From Paenibacillaceae bacterium (lineage in GTDB: Bacteria > Bacillota > Bacilli > Paenibacillales > Paenibacillaceae), in contig REGQ01000003.1 in assembly GCA_004134985.1 (NCBI GenBank), positions 81,796 through 145,795 of the forward strand: DNA of 64,000 nt. The letters are read 5' to 3'. Under the pieces are notes generated by a model, which was not told the origin of the DNA, ran no database searches, and was given only the letters and a program-made list of their open reading frames with translations. A program made the translations under genes and the position numbers. Below are positions 36,728 to 45,276 of this stretch, piece by piece (the first letter of the stretch is position 1; each line of letters opens with the position of its first letter).

Positions 36728-36991
36728 CTATTTTCTGGCGCGGAGCGGGTCCAATGGCTTCTCAAGGGTATGGAGCTCATCCTCCAGCGACAGCATCTTG
36801 TCCGACACCGCAGCCAGTGCATCCCGGATGGCGCTGTTGTAGATAACTGGCTCCAGTTCCTTCAACATGAAGTCTAGCAAGAGTTCAGCTGCCAGCACCC
36901 CAATTTCCTCAGAACGCTCTTCTACAAAATAGGACTGTATCCGTTCAATCAACGCTTCTTTCTGTTCCCTCGGCAGTTTATTCATCATCAT
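36728..36991 (-). CDS. DUF2164 family protein
   Basis: 87 residues, mostly helical and acidic. LPREQKEALIERIQSYFVEE followed by SEEIGVLAAELLLDFMLKEL matches the DUF2164 family, small proteins of unknown role in Bacillales and other bacteria. Length fits the family. The start codon overlaps the preceding gene's stop (ATGA), which implies translational coupling with the membrane protein at 36988-37662. GGGAGAAC serves as the SD. Confidence 0.8.
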   Translation of the reverse strand: MMMNKLPREQKEALIERIQSYFVEERSEEIGVLAAELLLDFMLKELEPVIYNSAIRDALAAVSDKMLSLEDELHTLEKPLDPLRARK

Positions 36992-37662
36992 TGTTCTCCC
37001 TTGCTCTGTAATTGTACGGCAAGCTCTACAAATTCTTTGAATGCTGTATAGGATTCCTTCATGCTCACAATCCGCACGTCCTGATTCTCTTCATCTGATA
37101 TTACCGGAATAGGGAATGGTTTTGCAATGCTTGCAATCTGTCCCGCAACCGGCTCCTGCATGGCATAGTATTCGATTGCCGCAGCCCGGAGCTTTGTAAA
37201 AGGGGCTGTGCCTTTATACATATCGTGCACCTGGGCAAGCAAATCTGCCATGTTCAATGGGGGATCGATTTCATCTGCTGCGATCAGGCCAAACTCGCCA
37301 TCAAAACTGATCGGACCATGCGGGGCGCTATACCATTCATCCACCGCTTCAGCCATTCGGGAGTGCGCAATTGACTTGGCAAGCGACTCTTGAATCTCGC
37401 TGAGCGCGATTGCATCGCCAGCAGCCGGAGCATTTGTTGGATCATCATTCGGCGCGGCTACCGGTGCATCTGTTGGTGCATCTGTTGGCGCGTCTTCCAG
37501 ATCATCATACGGCGCATTCTCTGCAGCTTTCATCGCGTTCATATTAATTTCCGCTAATTTGGATACTTCCGGCACGTCCGGCTCCAGATTGCGTACTACG
37601 ATCGAAATAATACATGCAATCAGGATAACCGCCCCTATAGTAAGCTTTCGACCTTTAACCAT
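36988..37662 (-). CDS. Membrane-anchored protein with a DAPT-rich linker, unknown function
   Basis: About 224 residues. One membrane helix (LTIGAVILIACIISIVV, about residues 6-22) is followed by a short stalk and an Asp/Ala/Pro/Thr linker (DAPTDAPTDAPVAAPNDDP, about residues 60-80). A helical extracytoplasmic domain of about 140 residues has no family match known to me (SKSIAHSRMAEAVDEWYSA, LLAQVHDMYKG, YTAFKEFVELAVQLQ). The frame is open to 37743, but a start at 37662 puts the membrane helix at the N-terminus and has GAGGAAG upstream. It is coupled by ATGA overlap to the DUF2164 gene. The linker DNA is repetitive. Confidence 0.6.
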   Translation of the reverse strand: MVKGRKLTIGAVILIACIISIVVRNLEPDVPEVSKLAEINMNAMKAAENAPYDDLEDAPTDAPTDAPVAAPNDDPTNAPAAGDAIALSEIQESLAKSIAHSRMAEAVDEWYSAPHGPISFDGEFGLIAADEIDPPLNMADLLAQVHDMYKGTAPFTKLRAAAIEYYAMQEPVAGQIASIAKPFPIPVISDEENQDVRIVSMKESYTAFKEFVELAVQLQSKGEQ

Positions 37663-37780
37663 ATTGCCCACCGCTTCCTCGCATCTATGTATTAAGCCCA
37701 CTTTGTCAATATTTAGACGAAGAAAGTATAAATATGGTTGCAATAAACGACGAGACGTTCAGCGTTGGCGTTGTATCGGT

Positions 37781-38000
37781 GCGCAGCGAGATGCATAGTG
37801 TTGGGGTATGTTGGTGCCGAGCGTGGTGGGCAGCGTGTTTGGTGCGCAGCGAGATGCATAGTGTTGGGTGCGGTGTTGGTGTCGAGCGCGGTGGGCGGTG
37901 TGTTTGGTGCGCAGCGAGATGCACAGTGTTGGCGTTTGTATCGGTGCACAGCGAGATGCACAGTGTTGGGTGCGGTGTTGGTGCCGACGCACAGCGCGGA
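37781..38000. repeat. GT-rich degenerate minisatellite
   Basis: The core GCGCAGCGAGATGCA with trailing TAGTGTTGG or CAGTGTTGG recurs at 37781, 37844, 37909 and 37946 (spacing 63, 65 and 37 bases). A decayed copy lies near 37989. Longer units also share GTTGGTGCCGAGCG and GTGTTTGGT. Every frame is a His/Cys/Arg/Thr-rich repeat without SD, so it is not called coding. The unit length near 37 and the words GCG/GAGATGC recall the 23361-23768 array. Confidence 0.8.
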
Positions 38001-38059
38001 GGAGTGATACGTGTTGGCAGCCAACCACAACAATCAAATGGACGCGACAAAAGCCAAAT

Positions 38060-38180
38060 TGTTGTATAAACTACAACATTTTAGCTGTAAAAGTCAATTA
38101 TATTAAGAATTGTTGTATTTTTTACAACAATTTCACGAGAATCGGCTCATACGCCTGGAAATGTTGTACAAAATACAACA
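38060..38180. repeat. Array of three TGTTGTA-N5-TACAACA palindromes at exactly 51-base intervals
   Basis: Palindromes occupy 38060-38078, 38108-38132 (10-base arms) and 38162-38180. Inner arms are identical in all three (TGTTGTA, TACAACA) and each spacer is 5 bases (TAAAC, TTTTT, CAAAA). Centres are at 38069, 38120 and 38171, so both intervals are 51 bases. The sequence between the palindromes is unrelated. A weak partial element, GTTGG/CCAAC centred at 38019, continues the spacing to within one base. It lies in the gene-free region 37744-38510. Confidence 0.85.
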
Positions 38181-38474
38181 ATTTATCCCCTATGGCACTT
38201 CTTTCGTGGTAAAAATTCGATCTGAAAGGCGTAATCAGGCTTGAAAAAAAGTTTTTGCACAATTAATCGACAGCCTCAGAGGATCCGCTATTGACTCGAA
38301 AACGGGCCCAAAAGCCCGGTTTTGTCACAAATAACGGATCTGGTGGCCGTCAAATTCACTTTTTCCTCAATTTGGGCGAAATAACGGAACGTCTGTCCTC
38401 TAACTCTAAACCAAGAAACTAGACAATTACGATCCTGCAGCGCTACTCCCAGCACCCCACGTGGCATAAAAAAA

Positions 38475-38501
38475 CAGCCATCGCCTCCGGGGCAATGGCT
38501 G
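38475..38501 (-). terminator. Intrinsic terminator of the TFIIB-zinc-ribbon gene
   Basis: CAGCCAT (38475-38481) pairs with ATGGCTG (38495-38501). On the minus strand the hairpin runs into seven T (A at 38468-38474). It lies about 10 bases after the gene's stop. Confidence 0.75.
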
Positions 38502-38510
38502 GTCCTGGTA

Positions 38511-38987
38511 TTAGTCGAATATGTCTCCGAGCCTATCGAGCAAGTTCTTTTTTCTCTTCTTCCCATAGTAAGGATCATGGTGCTTGCCGGGATATTGCCG
38601 GTGGTCGGAGTCCCTTTCCCTTCCGTAGTCTCGGGGATAGTCTCGCTGCGAGTCGCCTGGGTAGCCTTTTTGCGTGCCTTGGTAACCTCTCTGCGAGTCG
38701 CTCGAATAATCCCTTGGCAAGTCTCTAGGATAGTCTCTTGGCGCATCGCGCGGAATGTCTCTTGAAGGATCGCGCGGCACGTCTTTTCCAGCGTCTCTTG
38801 ATTCGCCACCGTAGCGCTCCTGCTCCCATTTATTGAAGTCATCGCGAATTTCCTGTACGCCGCTTAACAATTTATCCAGTTCACCACGATCCAGCCATAC
38901 TCCCTTGCACTGCGGACAAATATCAATCTGCACATCATCTTTGTCAACTTCCCGCATTCTCACGCCATCACAAACAGGACAATTCAT
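38511..38987 (-). CDS. TFIIB-type zinc-ribbon protein with an Arg-Asp-Pro repeat tail
   Basis: 158 residues. The N-terminal zf-TFIIB domain carries CPVCDGVRM and CPQCKGVWLDRGELDKL, two CxxC pairs that bind zinc. An amphipathic helix (EIRDDFNKWEQERYG) follows. The middle (about 65-115) is a low-complexity run of RDxPRD units (SRDIPRDAPRDYPRDLPRD) encoded by near-repeated 12-base words, then a basic end (KKRKKNLLDRLGDIF). Such short proteins are common in Firmicutes and their role is unknown. The tail should be disordered and salt-rich. AGGAGG lies before the ATG, and a terminator follows. Confidence 0.8.
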   Translation of the reverse strand: MNCPVCDGVRMREVDKDDVQIDICPQCKGVWLDRGELDKLLSGVQEIRDDFNKWEQERYGGESRDAGKDVPRDPSRDIPRDAPRDYPRDLPRDYSSDSQRGYQGTQKGYPGDSQRDYPRDYGRERDSDHRQYPGKHHDPYYGKKRKKNLLDRLGDIFD

Positions 38988-39157
38988 CGGTACGGGCCTC
39001 CTTTTAGTACTAGCTTGCTTGTTTAGCGAAAAATTTAAACCATGGGCACAATTATTCGCTGTGTTTTATTACGCATAATTATCTGTCACGTTCCACGAAG
39101 CATACATAAAGTATTTTCCATCACGCTCCATGACAGCCGGTCAACCACATCCAGCAA

Positions 39158-40036
39158 TCACGCTCGTTCCAACAGCGCCAACCGGTATTGCAGCGGCGTC
39201 GTTCCGATCGATTTTCTAAATATTTCACAAAAATAGGAAGTGTTCGTAATCCCCAGCTCCTGCGCGATATGTTCGACTGTATTTTCGGTTGATTCAAGCA
39301 GGTGGCAGGCTTTCTGTATCCGTATAATGGTTAAATATTCCGTAATCGTATTACCGGTGGATTGCTTGAAAAGCCGTGACAGATGATGCTTGGAAACATG
39401 GAGCACCGCTGCCAGCCGATCGAGCTCAAACGGCTCATGAAGATGGTCTTCCAGCCATTCCAGCACAATTTCCGTTAGATGAAGTCCTCGCTTGCTTGGG
39501 CTCGCGCTTTGTCCAAACAGCGCTGTGCGGAAGTTGGTCTGCAGAATATGGAAGAATTCCACAAGAAACAGCACGGCAGCTTCCTGTTGCTGCGAATATT
39601 CCATCGTATGATAATGTTTAATATTTTCATTTATGATACTTTCAAGCCTTGGCTGCGGATCATCAATGTAGAGCACCGGCTCTGTGATTTCCTGCTTCCA
39701 CATTTGCCGAAAGAAGCTTTGCAGACCAGGCGCAAACGACATTTTGCTGTCGATGACGGATGGCTCAAACGTGAGCTTCGTACGGGTATATGGCCTGGAA
39801 GGGCTTACATTCATTCGAACACGATGCAGCTGATAGGGCTGAAAATAAAGCAGTGTATTCGGGCGCACCTCGTAGATTTTGCGATTGATTAAGATATCGC
39901 CTTCTCCCTCATGTACATATAAAAATTCCATTCCTTGGTGCGAATGATAATATCCAGGAAAACCATTCAGAATCGTATGCGCGAACTTGATCTGAATCGG
40001 TTCCTTCATTAAATTCAGATCATTGATGAGCTTCAC
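39158..40036 (-). CDS. AraC-family transcriptional regulator (cluster C)
   Basis: 292 residues. An N-terminal cupin arm (about 1-110, FPGYYHSHQGMEFLYVHEGEG and PNTLLYFQPYQLHRV) binds a small ligand. Two helix-turn-helix units close the protein (about 190-285): ELDRLAAVLHVSKHHLSRLF and TVEHIAQELGITNTSYFCEIF. It resembles RhaS/AraC-type sugar regulators. The start is GTG at 40036 with GAGGTGATC as the SD. It is transcribed away from the five-gene cluster C operon, so it is the best candidate for that operon's regulator. A promoter TTGTGA-N18-TAAAAT (40066-40095) serves it. Confidence 0.9.
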   Translation of the reverse strand: MKLINDLNLMKEPIQIKFAHTILNGFPGYYHSHQGMEFLYVHEGEGDILINRKIYEVRPNTLLYFQPYQLHRVRMNVSPSRPYTRTKLTFEPSVIDSKMSFAPGLQSFFRQMWKQEITEPVLYIDDPQPRLESIINENIKHYHTMEYSQQQEAAVLFLVEFFHILQTNFRTALFGQSASPSKRGLHLTEIVLEWLEDHLHEPFELDRLAAVLHVSKHHLSRLFKQSTGNTITEYLTIIRIQKACHLLESTENTVEHIAQELGITNTSYFCEIFRKSIGTTPLQYRLALLERA

Positions 40037-40065
40037 AAGATCACCTCATTGATCAATATAGCCGT

Positions 40066-40095
40066 ATTTTAGCACAATACAGAAGTAATTCACAA
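40066..40095 (-). promoter_or_regulatory. Promoter of the cluster C AraC gene
   Basis: On the minus strand TTGTGA (40090-40095) and TAAAAT (40066-40071) are 18 bases apart, and the GTG start is 30 bases further. It lies in the 134-base divergent gap, so AraC autoregulation and operon control could share this DNA. Confidence 0.45.
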
Positions 40096-40170
40096 CGGCA
40101 AATTAAAGTACGATAAACAAAGAAAGCTGAGCAAAAACAGATGAACTTCTAGGGATGAGAGGAAGTGAAA

Positions 40171-41511
40171 ATGTTGAATCAAGATCATACACAACTGGAT
40201 CATGAGAAGTATTTGTCAACCTCATTTGCCAACGTCAGGGATGGGCAGTATTTGCGTCCTCAAGATACAGCCAAGCTGCTTAAGGAACTGGTCTGGCACT
40301 GTTTTGAGCTGTCCAGAATGACCTTCGGCTGGATGCCGCCGCTTGAGGATTATCAATTAAAGATCAAGCTGGGCCGGTTCGGCTACTTGCATGCGATGCA
40401 TGCCAAACATTTGAGCAAGCGAATCGGGGAGCTTCCAGGCAAAATCGGCGCTGGAGACCGCACGCCCCAAGCTTTGAGAGAACTGTATGAACGGGGCTCC
40501 CTTGCTCCTGATGCAGCAGCCTTCTTCTATTCCTACGCGTTCCTCGTTCGCATATTTTATGATCGTGTTGAAGAACTCTCCCAGCGTCTGGACGATGTTC
40601 TGGATGCGCCTACGGCAGATATTTTGGAACTGCTGCTGATGAAGAAGCAGGAGTTTTTAACTACCGCCAATCAGCAATATCAGTTCATCCCGTCGAAAGA
40701 CGAGCAGCAGCAGCAAGTGTTCCAGGAGTGGAAGCTGTACATGTCCAATCTGTGGGCAGCCTACTCCACCCAACATGCATGGCCGCCTGCTCCGAATATC
40801 GAACCGGCTGGTCCTGTACCGCCTGAAGGGAAGCTCGATCCAAGGTTCCCGCACTACAGTCATAAACCGGAGCAATACAAGAAGGCTTATTCCGATCCGG
40901 CGATGTCCCCTCTGCAAGAAAGTGTGAAGCAGATGCATTATATTAATGCGACTGAAATGTCTGCCGCGGAAAGCTTAGGCTACTTATACTATGCGGTGCA
41001 AAATATGCCGCTCGCATTTTATTTCGACTTGGCACGTCACTTATGGGATGAAACCCGGCATTTCGAGATGGGCGTCAGGAGGCTGCTCCAGTTGGGCTAC
41101 TCGCTGGATCAGTTCCAGTTCTTCAAAAGCGGCCCAGGCAAAGAGGTCGAGGAAAGCTGGTATGCGGATATGTATGCCAGTCTGACGATGATTGCTGAGC
41201 CCTGCTCATTTATTAAGAAGCGCAAAGCATCCGAAGCCTTCTGGGAATTTGGCGACACGCTGTCTGCCATTCATTGCGAATTTGATATGGTTGATGAGCG
41301 GATGCATGTCGATTTCGGCAAAAGATGGGGTCCTGAACTGTTCAAAACATTGAAGAATGATATGATTACTGCACAGAAGCTGTCGGAACGGGCAAGACTG
41401 ATCCGCCTCGAATATTTGGATGTTCCTGAGGAGGAGCGTCAGAACATTGCCAAGAGCTTCCCGGCATTCTGCGGATTTTCGACCGTCGATCTGAATTATT
41501 CACAATACTAG
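40171..41511 (+). CDS. Ferritin-like helical protein with paired ExxH motifs, unknown function
   Basis: 446 residues, almost wholly helical, no signal peptide. The C-terminal half shows a ferritin-like carboxylate pattern: a helix with Glu262/Glu267 (NATEMSAAESLG), DETRH (Glu294, His297) and DERMH (Glu376, His379). Two ExxH motifs about 80 residues apart on separate helices are what a dinuclear iron site of this class needs. The N-terminal half has its own His-rich helix (GYLHAMHAKHLSKR). The exact family could not be named; it may be an oxygenase or an iron-binding protein. The ATG at 40171 has AGAGGA upstream. It is first in an operon with an aldo/keto reductase and carbohydrate-active proteins, divergent from an AraC gene. 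A metal-dependent oxidation of a sugar is inferred only. Confidence 0.6.
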   Translation: MLNQDHTQLDHEKYLSTSFANVRDGQYLRPQDTAKLLKELVWHCFELSRMTFGWMPPLEDYQLKIKLGRFGYLHAMHAKHLSKRIGELPGKIGAGDRTPQALRELYERGSLAPDAAAFFYSYAFLVRIFYDRVEELSQRLDDVLDAPTADILELLLMKKQEFLTTANQQYQFIPSKDEQQQQVFQEWKLYMSNLWAAYSTQHAWPPAPNIEPAGPVPPEGKLDPRFPHYSHKPEQYKKAYSDPAMSPLQESVKQMHYINATEMSAAESLGYLYYAVQNMPLAFYFDLARHLWDETRHFEMGVRRLLQLGYSLDQFQFFKSGPGKEVEESWYADMYASLTMIAEPCSFIKKRKASEAFWEFGDTLSAIHCEFDMVDERMHVDFGKRWGPELFKTLKNDMITAQKLSERARLIRLEYLDVPEEERQNIAKSFPAFCGFSTVDLNYSQY

Positions 41512-41556
41512 AGCCGATCATTTGCAAGACTCTGGCAGGATAACAGGAGTGATACT

Positions 41557-42459
41557 ATGGAATATACTTTACTCGGCAAAACAAATTTCCGCGTCTCAAA
41601 GCTTGGTCTCGGCGGCGCACCGCTCGGCGGCGATTTCGGAGAAACAACCGATGAAGAAGTCGTCCGCGTCATCGACGCTGCGCTTGATCTGGGCATTAAT
41701 TTTATCGACACCGCACCGCTGTACGGCCGGGGTGAAAGCGAGCGCAGAATCGGGCTTGCGCTTCAGGGCAAGCGGGACCGGGTCATTCTCGCCACCAAAG
41801 CAGTTATGCGCGGTGAGCCCTACACCTATGACAATACAATGAAATCGGTACAGGACAGTTTGAAGCGGCTGCAAACCGATTATATCGATCTCATTCAGCT
41901 CCATGAGCTGGAATCGGTAGATTATGAAGCAGCGATGGAAGGAACGGTTGCCGCATTTTTGAAGCTGAAGCAGGAAGGCGTCGTTCGCGCCATTGGAGTC
42001 AATGCGGGCAAGATGGAGCTGCTGATGCCTTTTCTTAATGATGGTATTATTGACACGGTTCAGACGTTCGGCAGATATACGCTCATTGATCATACCGCCA
42101 AGGATGAACTGCTGCCGCTCGCCAGCAAACAGAATATCGGCGTAATTCATGGAAGTCCGCTTAACATGGGTTTGTTGACCGAGAAGCCGGCTCCTTTCCT
42201 GGTCAATTACCCCGACAAACTGGCAGAAGCAGCGGAGCGGAAGAAAGCACTGGCCTTTTTGCACAACAATGAGCCTGACGGGCTGGTTGAGCCGGCCATG
42301 CGCTTCAGCCTTTCCTGCCCGGAAATCTCGATAACGCTTACAGGAACAACCTCCGTTGATTACTTGGTGCGCAACGCCGCTTATTGTGATGGCAAAGGCT
42401 TGCCTCCCGAGCATCAAGCAAAGGTACTTTCTTTATTTCAGGGAGAAAAACTAAGGTAA
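41557..42459 (+). CDS. Aldo/keto reductase
   Basis: 300 residues, TIM-barrel NADPH-dependent oxidoreductase. Catalytic tetrad parts are visible: the Asp in FIDTAPLYGRGESERRIG, Tyr in the same stretch, Lys in ILATKAVMRG and His in LIQLHELES. The cofactor end (MRFSLSCPEISITLTGTTSV) also fits. The sequence is nearest to galactose/L-fucose-dehydrogenase-like reductases. AGGAG lies 8 bases before the ATG. It follows the ferritin-like gene by 45 bases and precedes the beta-helix gene by 19, so the three are probably one transcript. It could reduce or oxidise a sugar released by the later gene products. Confidence 0.9.
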   Translation: MEYTLLGKTNFRVSKLGLGGAPLGGDFGETTDEEVVRVIDAALDLGINFIDTAPLYGRGESERRIGLALQGKRDRVILATKAVMRGEPYTYDNTMKSVQDSLKRLQTDYIDLIQLHELESVDYEAAMEGTVAAFLKLKQEGVVRAIGVNAGKMELLMPFLNDGIIDTVQTFGRYTLIDHTAKDELLPLASKQNIGVIHGSPLNMGLLTEKPAPFLVNYPDKLAEAAERKKALAFLHNNEPDGLVEPAMRFSLSCPEISITLTGTTSVDYLVRNAAYCDGKGLPPEHQAKVLSLFQGEKLR

Positions 42460-42478
42460 CCAAAGAGGTGGATCAGCC

Positions 42479-45262
42479 TTGACGACAAACAAGGGAAACC
42501 AATATTATGTTGCAACGACCGGTGACGACCGCAATAGCGGAACGAGCCTGCAAAGCCCGTTTCGCACGATCAGCAGAGCAGCCGAGGTGCTGGAGGCAGG
42601 CGACACCTGCTACATTCGCGAAGGAATTTACCGGGAAACGGTCCTGCCTGCAAACAACGGAAGGTCCGGCGCGCCGATACGCTTCACAGCTTATCAGAAT
42701 GAACGGGTTGTCGTAAGCGGCTGTGATGAAATAACAGCGTGGCAGCACCATGAGGGATCGATCTATAAGGGCAAAGTAAGCTGGGATCTGCTGGATGGCA
42801 GCGAAAGCCTGGTCTTTTTCGATGAAGAGCTTGGCATGGAAGCGCAATGGCCCACCGTGACCGATCGCCTGGATAAGTCCCAGTACGCTGTCGCAGACAG
42901 CGCAGCCAATGGCTATCCGACAAGCACGCTGTTTGATGAGGATTTGAAAGCCTTTCCCGATGGACACTGGGACGGAGCGATGGTCGCTTGTGTCAACGGC
43001 GTAAGCTACTTTATCTCTACGGCCAAGGTGACTGCTTTTAAAGACGGCACATTGTATCACGATCAGTGGGTAAGCTCTGCAGAGCATTACCATACAACGC
43101 CAGGCAATATTTATTTTATTACGAGGACTTTGCAGGCGCTCGATACGGAGAAGGAATGGTACTACAGCGCGGAGGAAGGAATGCTGTACATTATTGCCCC
43201 TGGCGGCAGCGATCCCTCCCTTCATACCGTTGAGGTGAAAAGGCGCGATTATGCGTTTGATATTAGAAACAAACAGCACATTCAAATTACCGGGATCGAT
43301 TGCCGAGGCGCATCGATCTCAACTGCTGAAGCCACTCATTGCCAGATTGCCAACTCCCGTATTTACGGACTGGACCGTTCCTTTGGTTACCGTCAAGGAA
43401 TTTACGGCCGAACAGAAGGGATTGTGCTTGGCGGCGCAGACAATGTCATTCGGGACTGTGAAATTTCGCATTTTGAAGGCATCGGCATTCAGGTGTCCGG
43501 CGAACGCAATACTGTAACGAACTGTTATATCCATGACGGCAACTTCGAAGCTTCCTATGCCAGCATGATCTGGCTGACCGGCTCGGAGCATACCGTAAAC
43601 CGCTGTACAATTACTCGAGGGGGCCGAACGTCCATATCCGGCGTATTCGCCCGTTCCGTCATTTCGTACTGCGATATTTCTTATGCCAACGCGCTGACGA
43701 ATGATTCCGGCATGATCTATTTGTTCAACCATGACTTTGATAATACACAAATCCACCATAACTGGCTGCATGACAATCTGTCTGATCATCTCAGCTTCGG
43801 CTTCTACATGGATGCCTGGACGAGCGGGGTAAGTTTCTTCCGCAATGCCATCTGGAATATTCCCGAACGCGGCATCGTGCTGAATCGGCCTGTGCAGCGC
43901 ACACTGGTTTACAATAATACGTTCTACCGCAGAGCGGTCGCCGATTCATCCGTATTCTGTTTGGATGATATGTACGGCACACATATGGCGAACAATTTGT
44001 TTGCAGATGGCGAAATTCGCCGCTGGGGTGAACAGAGCGTCGTCTCGCATAACCGGTTTGATGTCGAGCCATGCTTCGTCGATGCCGAGCGCGGCGATTT
44101 CCGGCTGCGACCCGAGTCCCCCGCAATCGGCCAAGGGATTCCGATCGCCGGTGTCACCGACGGCTATCAAGGCGATGCGCCGGATGTCGGCGCCTACGAA
44201 GCCGGCGGAGAGGACTGGGTAGCCGGTCATGACTTTGCACGCAGCAGCGGGCCAGCCGATGATGCAACCGGCGCGCCGGATCATGATGCCGGGGACGGCA
44301 GCATCGCAGCCGCCCTGCACGATCAAGACGGCGGGAAAGGCAGCGATAACGACCGTGGCTTCACACTGCTCGATCATGCCAGCCGGATCAGCAACGGGGG
44401 CTTCGAAACAGGCACTCTGGCGCCATGGCGCGCCACTGCCGGGGCGCCTCGCACAGTGTTCGAATGCGCCTGGGATTACAGCCGGAATGGCGCCTTCCCG
44501 TCCGTCGTCCGCAGCAACAAGTATGCGGCCGTTCTGGAGGGTGGCGAGCGGATAGAGCAATTTATTACAGACTTGAAACCAAATACGACTTATATGTTCT
44601 ATGCAGGCATCCGGTCCGGCGGCGATTATTACTTGGCGACTGAGCACACGGATCACCGCTCCGTCAGCGCGTGGGATAAGGAGCCGGACGGGAGCTGGGC
44701 AATTTACCGTGATGTGAGGTATATCGGTCCTGTCAGAGAGCAGGAGTGGCTGCAATTCTCTGGCGTCGATTTCGGAGCTCCGGGCAAATACGATCAAATT
44801 TCCATCGGATTGAACAAGGTAATTGGTCCGATCACGATTGAAATTCGAATCGACCGACCGGATGGGGAACTGATCGGAGCTGTCGTTCAGCAGACCGATT
44901 ATGACGCGGTATGGCGTTATTTCAGCGCCACACTGAGCTTTATTGGCGGGGTGCATGATGTGTACCTGGTCGTATCCGGCGAAGGGCAATGCATGATTCA
45001 AAATCTGGTCATTCATAATACGTTCCGTGCCGGCACCGCACTGATGTCCGTCAGCGGACATGATGCTCCGGAGGACCGTCTGATGGTGAACCGCTGGAAC
45101 TGGGAGAGCACGATGTCAGAGCTGTACTTCACGACAGGACCGGACGGAACTTCAGCCACCGTCGCACTGGAAAACATGGGCGGGCAAGCTGTCATCGGCG
45201 TCGCCGGTCAGAAGGTCTATGTGGATGATTGCGGACTGTGGATCAAGCCGGAGAAGCTATGA
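42479..45262 (+). CDS. Right-handed beta-helix protein with a CBM6-like domain nested in a jelly roll, no export signal
   Basis: 927 residues. The N-terminus starts directly with the beta-helix cap (NQYYVATTGDDRNSGTSLQS, FRTISRAAEVLEAGDTCYIREG), without a signal peptide. Helix turns continue to about residue 580 (NNTFYRRAV, NNLFADGEI, DVGAYEAGG). A Gly/Asp-rich linker (about 585-625) follows. From 637 a CBM4/9-like jelly roll begins (ISNGGFETGTLAPW). It is interrupted at about 720-845 by a CBM6-like domain (WLQFSGVDFGAPGKYDQISI, IEIRIDRPDGELIGAV), then finishes (ELYFTTGPDGTSATVAL, VYVDDCGLWI). Start is TTG at 42479, GAGGTG upstream. A polysaccharide lyase or epimerase role is inferred. Proteins of this kind are usually secreted, so the missing signal is odd. 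Confidence 0.78.
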   Translation: MTTNKGNQYYVATTGDDRNSGTSLQSPFRTISRAAEVLEAGDTCYIREGIYRETVLPANNGRSGAPIRFTAYQNERVVVSGCDEITAWQHHEGSIYKGKVSWDLLDGSESLVFFDEELGMEAQWPTVTDRLDKSQYAVADSAANGYPTSTLFDEDLKAFPDGHWDGAMVACVNGVSYFISTAKVTAFKDGTLYHDQWVSSAEHYHTTPGNIYFITRTLQALDTEKEWYYSAEEGMLYIIAPGGSDPSLHTVEVKRRDYAFDIRNKQHIQITGIDCRGASISTAEATHCQIANSRIYGLDRSFGYRQGIYGRTEGIVLGGADNVIRDCEISHFEGIGIQVSGERNTVTNCYIHDGNFEASYASMIWLTGSEHTVNRCTITRGGRTSISGVFARSVISYCDISYANALTNDSGMIYLFNHDFDNTQIHHNWLHDNLSDHLSFGFYMDAWTSGVSFFRNAIWNIPERGIVLNRPVQRTLVYNNTFYRRAVADSSVFCLDDMYGTHMANNLFADGEIRRWGEQSVVSHNRFDVEPCFVDAERGDFRLRPESPAIGQGIPIAGVTDGYQGDAPDVGAYEAGGEDWVAGHDFARSSGPADDATGAPDHDAGDGSIAAALHDQDGGKGSDNDRGFTLLDHASRISNGGFETGTLAPWRATAGAPRTVFECAWDYSRNGAFPSVVRSNKYAAVLEGGERIEQFITDLKPNTTYMFYAGIRSGGDYYLATEHTDHRSVSAWDKEPDGSWAIYRDVRYIGPVREQEWLQFSGVDFGAPGKYDQISIGLNKVIGPITIEIRIDRPDGELIGAVVQQTDYDAVWRYFSATLSFIGGVHDVYLVVSGEGQCMIQNLVIHNTFRAGTALMSVSGHDAPEDRLMVNRWNWESTMSELYFTTGPDGTSATVALENMGGQAVIGVAGQKVYVDDCGLWIKPEKL

Positions 45263-45276
45263 GAGGAGGAACTGCA

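Noticed and set aside
37706-38069. His/Cys/Arg-rich and other open frames in the GT-rich array
   Set aside because: Same reason: all frames are open due to repeats, without SD or family resemblance.
38060-38180. A small CRISPR array, because three palindromic repeats are evenly spaced
   Set aside because: The conserved part is only 7-base arms, spacers inside the repeats differ, and no cas genes are near. Real CRISPR repeats are near-identical over 24-40 bases.
40171-41511. Calling the ferritin-like protein a DUF455 or ribonucleotide-reductase-type protein
   Set aside because: Only the ExxH pattern was seen; the surrounding sequence did not match either well enough to name the family.
43946-45061. 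A 371-residue frame on the minus strand inside the beta-helix gene
   Set aside because: It is an antisense shadow of a gene with clear domains and has no SD or recognisable motif. The same holds for 47045-48139 and 54735-55601.
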